DNA of 8,326 bases from an uncultured Synergistales bacterium (GTDB taxonomy: Bacteria > Synergistota > Synergistia > Synergistales > Aminobacteriaceae). Of this stretch, positions 6,508 through 8,326 are shown piece by piece; within the stretch, counting starts at the first letter, position 1; each line of letters opens with the position of its first letter. The notes under the pieces were generated by a model. The model saw only the letters and a list, made by a program, of their open reading frames with translations, ran no database searches and was not told the origin of the DNA. The stretch lies in contig CALFXN010000242.1 of assembly GCA_937957815.1 (NCBI GenBank), forward strand, positions 1 through 8,326, in the 5' to 3' direction. Both the position numbers and the translations under genes were made by a program.

Positions 6508-7673
6508 AATCATGCTCCCTCGTAGTCGTTGCCGCAGGAAGAGGCGAACGTATGGGCGGAATCCAAAAACAGCTCGAACGGATCGGAGCACTTCCGATGT
6601 GGCAGTGGAGCGTCCGAACCGCGAGTCTGCTTCACCTTGCCGGCATCGTCCGAGAGTGTGTTCTCGTCGTCCCTGACGGAGAGGAGAACAAATTCGCAAA
6701 CGATATCGAAAACAGCATGTCCCTGAATATCGTTCCGGGGGGCAAAGAAAGGGCGGAATCGGTCCTTAACGGCATTTCAGCCTGCTCTTCCGATATCGTC
6801 CTCATTCATGACGCCGCGCGGCCGTTTGCTTCGAAAGACCTCTTCGTCTCAATCGCGGAGAAAGCCTCCGAAACGAACGGGGCGATTCCTGTTTGCCGTG
6901 TCACGGACGCGCTCAAGCGATATGAAGACAGTTCCCTGCAATCAATCGACAGGGAGTGTCTTTATGCGGCGCAGACTCCTCAGGGATTCGGAAGAAAGAG
7001 ACTTGCCGAAGCCATAGAATCATACGGTTTTTCCGGTAAGGACGAAGCGGAAGCCTGGACATCGCGGCGCAATCCCGTTTCTCTCGTTCCGGGCGAACGG
7101 GGAAATATCAAAATTACGTTTCCCGAGGATCTCGTTCTGGCGCGAAAACTTGTCGAGAAAAACGGATACAGGACGGGAACCGGGTTTGACGTCCATCCCC
7201 TGAAACCCGGAAGAAAGCTGATCCTCGGAGGAGTAACCATTCCTTCTCCGCTCGGTCTCGATGGACATTCAGACGCGGACATCGTCGCGCATACAGTCGC
7301 CGACGCGCTGCTCGGGGCCGCGGGTGAGCCCGACATCGGATTGTTGTATCCCGCTTCGGATCCGGCATTCAAAGGAGCCGACAGTATGCTGATTCTGAGA
7401 GACGCCGTCGTTCGTATTCGGAATCGGGGATGGATCATCAAATGGGTGGATATCGTCCTTTCCGCACAATATCCGCGCCTTGCCCCATACCTCGATTCGA
7501 TTCGCGGGAATCTGTCCCTGTGTCTTTCGGAAGATGCTGACGTTCGGAACGTCAACATCAAGATAAAGTCCGGCGAAGGAATCGGAGCCGTCGGGACCGG
7601 GAAATGCATGGAATGTTCCGCTGTGGCGACAGTAGAGAGGATGCCGGGCTTTGCCGGCATCCTCTCGGAATGA
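6504..7673 (+). CDS. ispDF: Bifunctional IspD-IspF (MEP isoprenoid pathway)
   Basis: This fused enzyme carries steps 3 and 5 of the methylerythritol phosphate pathway. IspD (about 1-221) joins CMP to MEP. IspF (about 222-389) cyclises CDP-ME 2-phosphate to MEcPP with release of CMP. IspD motifs are AAGRGERMGGIQKQ at 10-23, GGKERAESV (79-87), IHDAARPF (101-108), AAQTPQGF (155-162) and NIKITFPEDL (201-210). The loop between Arg16-Met17 and Lys22 is one residue shorter than in E. coli IspD. IspF shows the zinc ligands Asp229, His231 and His263, with His255 in HSDAD and DPAFKGADS at 286-294. The usual TTTEGLGFTGRGEGIA stretch is replaced by KSGEGIGAVGTGKCME (355-370), which is unusual. There is almost no linker between the domains. 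The start overlaps the yacL stop as ATGA. The last codons form a strong hairpin. Confidence 0.95.
   Translation: MKSCSLVVVAAGRGERMGGIQKQLERIGALPMWQWSVRTASLLHLAGIVRECVLVVPDGEENKFANDIENSMSLNIVPGGKERAESVLNGISACSSDIVLIHDAARPFASKDLFVSIAEKASETNGAIPVCRVTDALKRYEDSSLQSIDRECLYAAQTPQGFGRKRLAEAIESYGFSGKDEAEAWTSRRNPVSLVPGERGNIKITFPEDLVLARKLVEKNGYRTGTGFDVHPLKPGRKLILGGVTIPSPLGLDGHSDADIVAHTVADALLGAAGEPDIGLLYPASDPAFKGADSMLILRDAVVRIRNRGWIIKWVDIVLSAQYPRLAPYLDSIRGNLSLCLSEDADVRNVNIKIKSGEGIGAVGTGKCMECSAVATVERMPGFAGILSE
7635..7666 (+). terminator. 13-bp perfect hairpin inside the end of ispDF; terminator-like
   Basis: GAGAGGATGCCGG (7635-7647) and CCGGCATCCTCTC (7654-7666) are exact reverse complements separated by the 6-base loop GCTTTG. 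Nine of the thirteen pairs are G-C. It lies wholly within coding sequence, spelling the final residues ERMPGFAGILS, and ends 4 bases before the stop codon. No run of T follows (GGAATGATCTTGAT), so it is not a classical intrinsic terminator. Its place between ispDF and the guaB promoter suggests it ends or protects the upstream mRNA. A purely coding origin cannot be excluded. Confidence 0.45.
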
Positions 7674-7675
7674 TC

Positions 7676-7704
7676 TTGATGATATCCTGAAAGTATCGTA
7701 GAAT
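7676..7704 (+). promoter_or_regulatory. sigma70-type promoter for guaB
   Basis: TTGATG (7676-7681, four of six matches to TTGACA) and TAGAAT (7699-7704, five of six to TATAAT) are separated by exactly 17 bases. Transcription would begin near 7711, giving a leader of about 90 bases before guaB. The site lies immediately after the ispDF stop and the hairpin, where a new transcription unit is expected. The leader holds small symmetrical elements (ACTCTT 7712-7717 with AAGAGT 7733-7738; palindrome GTATCGATAC 7737-7746) but I recognise no known purine riboswitch in it. Confidence 0.6.
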
Positions 7705-7800
7705 GTTCGCCACTCTTTTTATACGCTGGTGGAAGAGTATCGATACGTCCATACGGATCCGGGAGGACGCAAGGATATATTCCGGGAAGGAAGATAGTTG

Positions 7801-8326
7801 ATGATTGACAGATTCGTTTCGTACGAAGGATTCACATTTGACGACGTTCTCCTCGAGCCTGCATGGAGTGACGTTATTCCGGCCAAGGTGTCGATCGCAT
7901 CGAGACTGACGCCGGATATTTCCATGTCGGTTCCGATCTGTAGCGCAGCGATGGATACCGTTACCGAAGCCCGTCTCGCCATCGCGATCGCGCGCGAGGG
8001 CGGGATCGGCATTATCCACAGGAACATGCAGATTTCGCAACAGGCCGGAGAGATCGACAAAGTCAAGAGATCAGAATCCGGCGTCATCGTCGATCCGTTT
8101 TTTCTTCACCCCGACGACCCCGTGCAGAGCGCGGTCGATCTGATGGCTCACTATCACATATCGGGAGTACCGATTGTCGACGAAACAAAGAAGCTCGTCG
8201 GCATCATTACGAATCGTGACCTCCGATTCGTCACGAACTACGGCCAGAAGATCCGGAACGTCATGACGGCGGAAAATCTCATTACCGCTTCCGAAGGAAC
8301 AACGCTGGAAGACGCCAAGAAAATCC
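7801..8326 (+). CDS. guaB: Inosine-5'-monophosphate dehydrogenase, N-terminal part (runs off the window)
   Basis: GuaB oxidises IMP to XMP with NAD+, the first committed step to GMP. The 175 residues visible here are only about the first third of the usual 480-490, and the catalytic cysteine loop lies beyond the window. Recognisable features are EGFTFDDVLLEP at 9-20, SAAMDTVTEARLAIAIAREGGIGIIHRNM (about 48-76), KVKRSESGVI, and the start of the regulatory CBS pair from about 93, including HISGVPIVD and LVGIITNRDLRF. The second CBS repeat begins near VMTAENLITASEGTTLEDA. The ATG at 7801 is preceded by AAGGAAG (7787-7793) with 7-base spacing. It is probably driven by its own promoter at 7676-7704, separate from the ispDF operon. 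The frame is intact to the end, so it is cut by the window edge and not a pseudogene. Confidence 0.96.
   Translation, partial: MIDRFVSYEGFTFDDVLLEPAWSDVIPAKVSIASRLTPDISMSVPICSAAMDTVTEARLAIAIAREGGIGIIHRNMQISQQAGEIDKVKRSESGVIVDPFFLHPDDPVQSAVDLMAHYHISGVPIVDETKKLVGIITNRDLRFVTNYGQKIRNVMTAENLITASEGTTLEDAKKI

Noticed and set aside
5497..6699. 400-codon open frame on the minus strand opposite yacL and ispDF
   Set aside because: It mirrors two well-supported genes with clear domains, has no recognisable protein features, and such antisense frames are a by-product of codon bias in this DNA.
7674..7800. Purine-type riboswitch ahead of guaB
   Set aside because: The leader is short and I see none of the conserved core of the known purine riboswitches.
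1..8326. A novel defence, mobile or biosynthetic system
   Set aside because: Every substantial open frame on the coding strand belongs to a known housekeeping family, with no repeats, transposase, integrase, toxin-antitoxin pair or composition change.

Overview
This window is bacterial housekeeping DNA. It reads almost entirely on the + strand, is tightly packed, and shows no obvious break in base composition. I see no mobile element, CRISPR array, tRNA or rRNA, and no convincing undescribed system. The window combines V/A-type ATPase subunits, an MEP-pathway IspD-IspF fusion and a YacL-type membrane PIN-TRAM protein. That mix suggests an anaerobic or fermentative bacterium. Synergistota is my best guess, but this rests on gene content alone and is weak; other lineages carry V-type ATPases or IspDF fusions.

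Layout. Bases 1-65 are probably the 3' end of an unidentified upstream gene. Bases 62-3857 hold V-type ATPase subunits A, B and D, joined by 4-base stop/start overlaps. The D gene overlaps rlmH (23S rRNA pseudouridine-1915 methyltransferase, 3857-4321) by one base. After a 45-base gap with a strong ribosome binding site come ybaB/ebfC (4367-4675) and recR (4695-5315), a common bacterial pair. They are followed by yacL (5320-6507) and the bifunctional ispDF (6504-7673), which overlap by 4 bases. The order yacL-ispD-ispF matches Bacillus subtilis, here with the last two genes fused. A 13-bp perfect hairpin lies inside the last codons of ispDF. A good sigma70-type promoter follows, then the 5' part of guaB (IMP dehydrogenase), which runs off the window.

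How the genes fit together. The ATPase genes build the catalytic head and rotor shaft of a proton- or sodium-translocating rotary enzyme; the membrane ring and stator genes are not in the window. The remaining genes serve ribosome maturation, nucleoid structure and recombinational repair, isoprenoid precursor synthesis and GMP synthesis. Tight spacing from ATPase A through ispDF suggests one long operon, possibly with an internal start before ybaB. guaB appears to be a separate transcription unit.

The points most worth a second look are a divergent C-terminal active-site segment in the IspF domain, the coding-embedded hairpin at the end of ispDF, and a 32-codon open frame in the guaB leader whose stop overlaps the guaB start.
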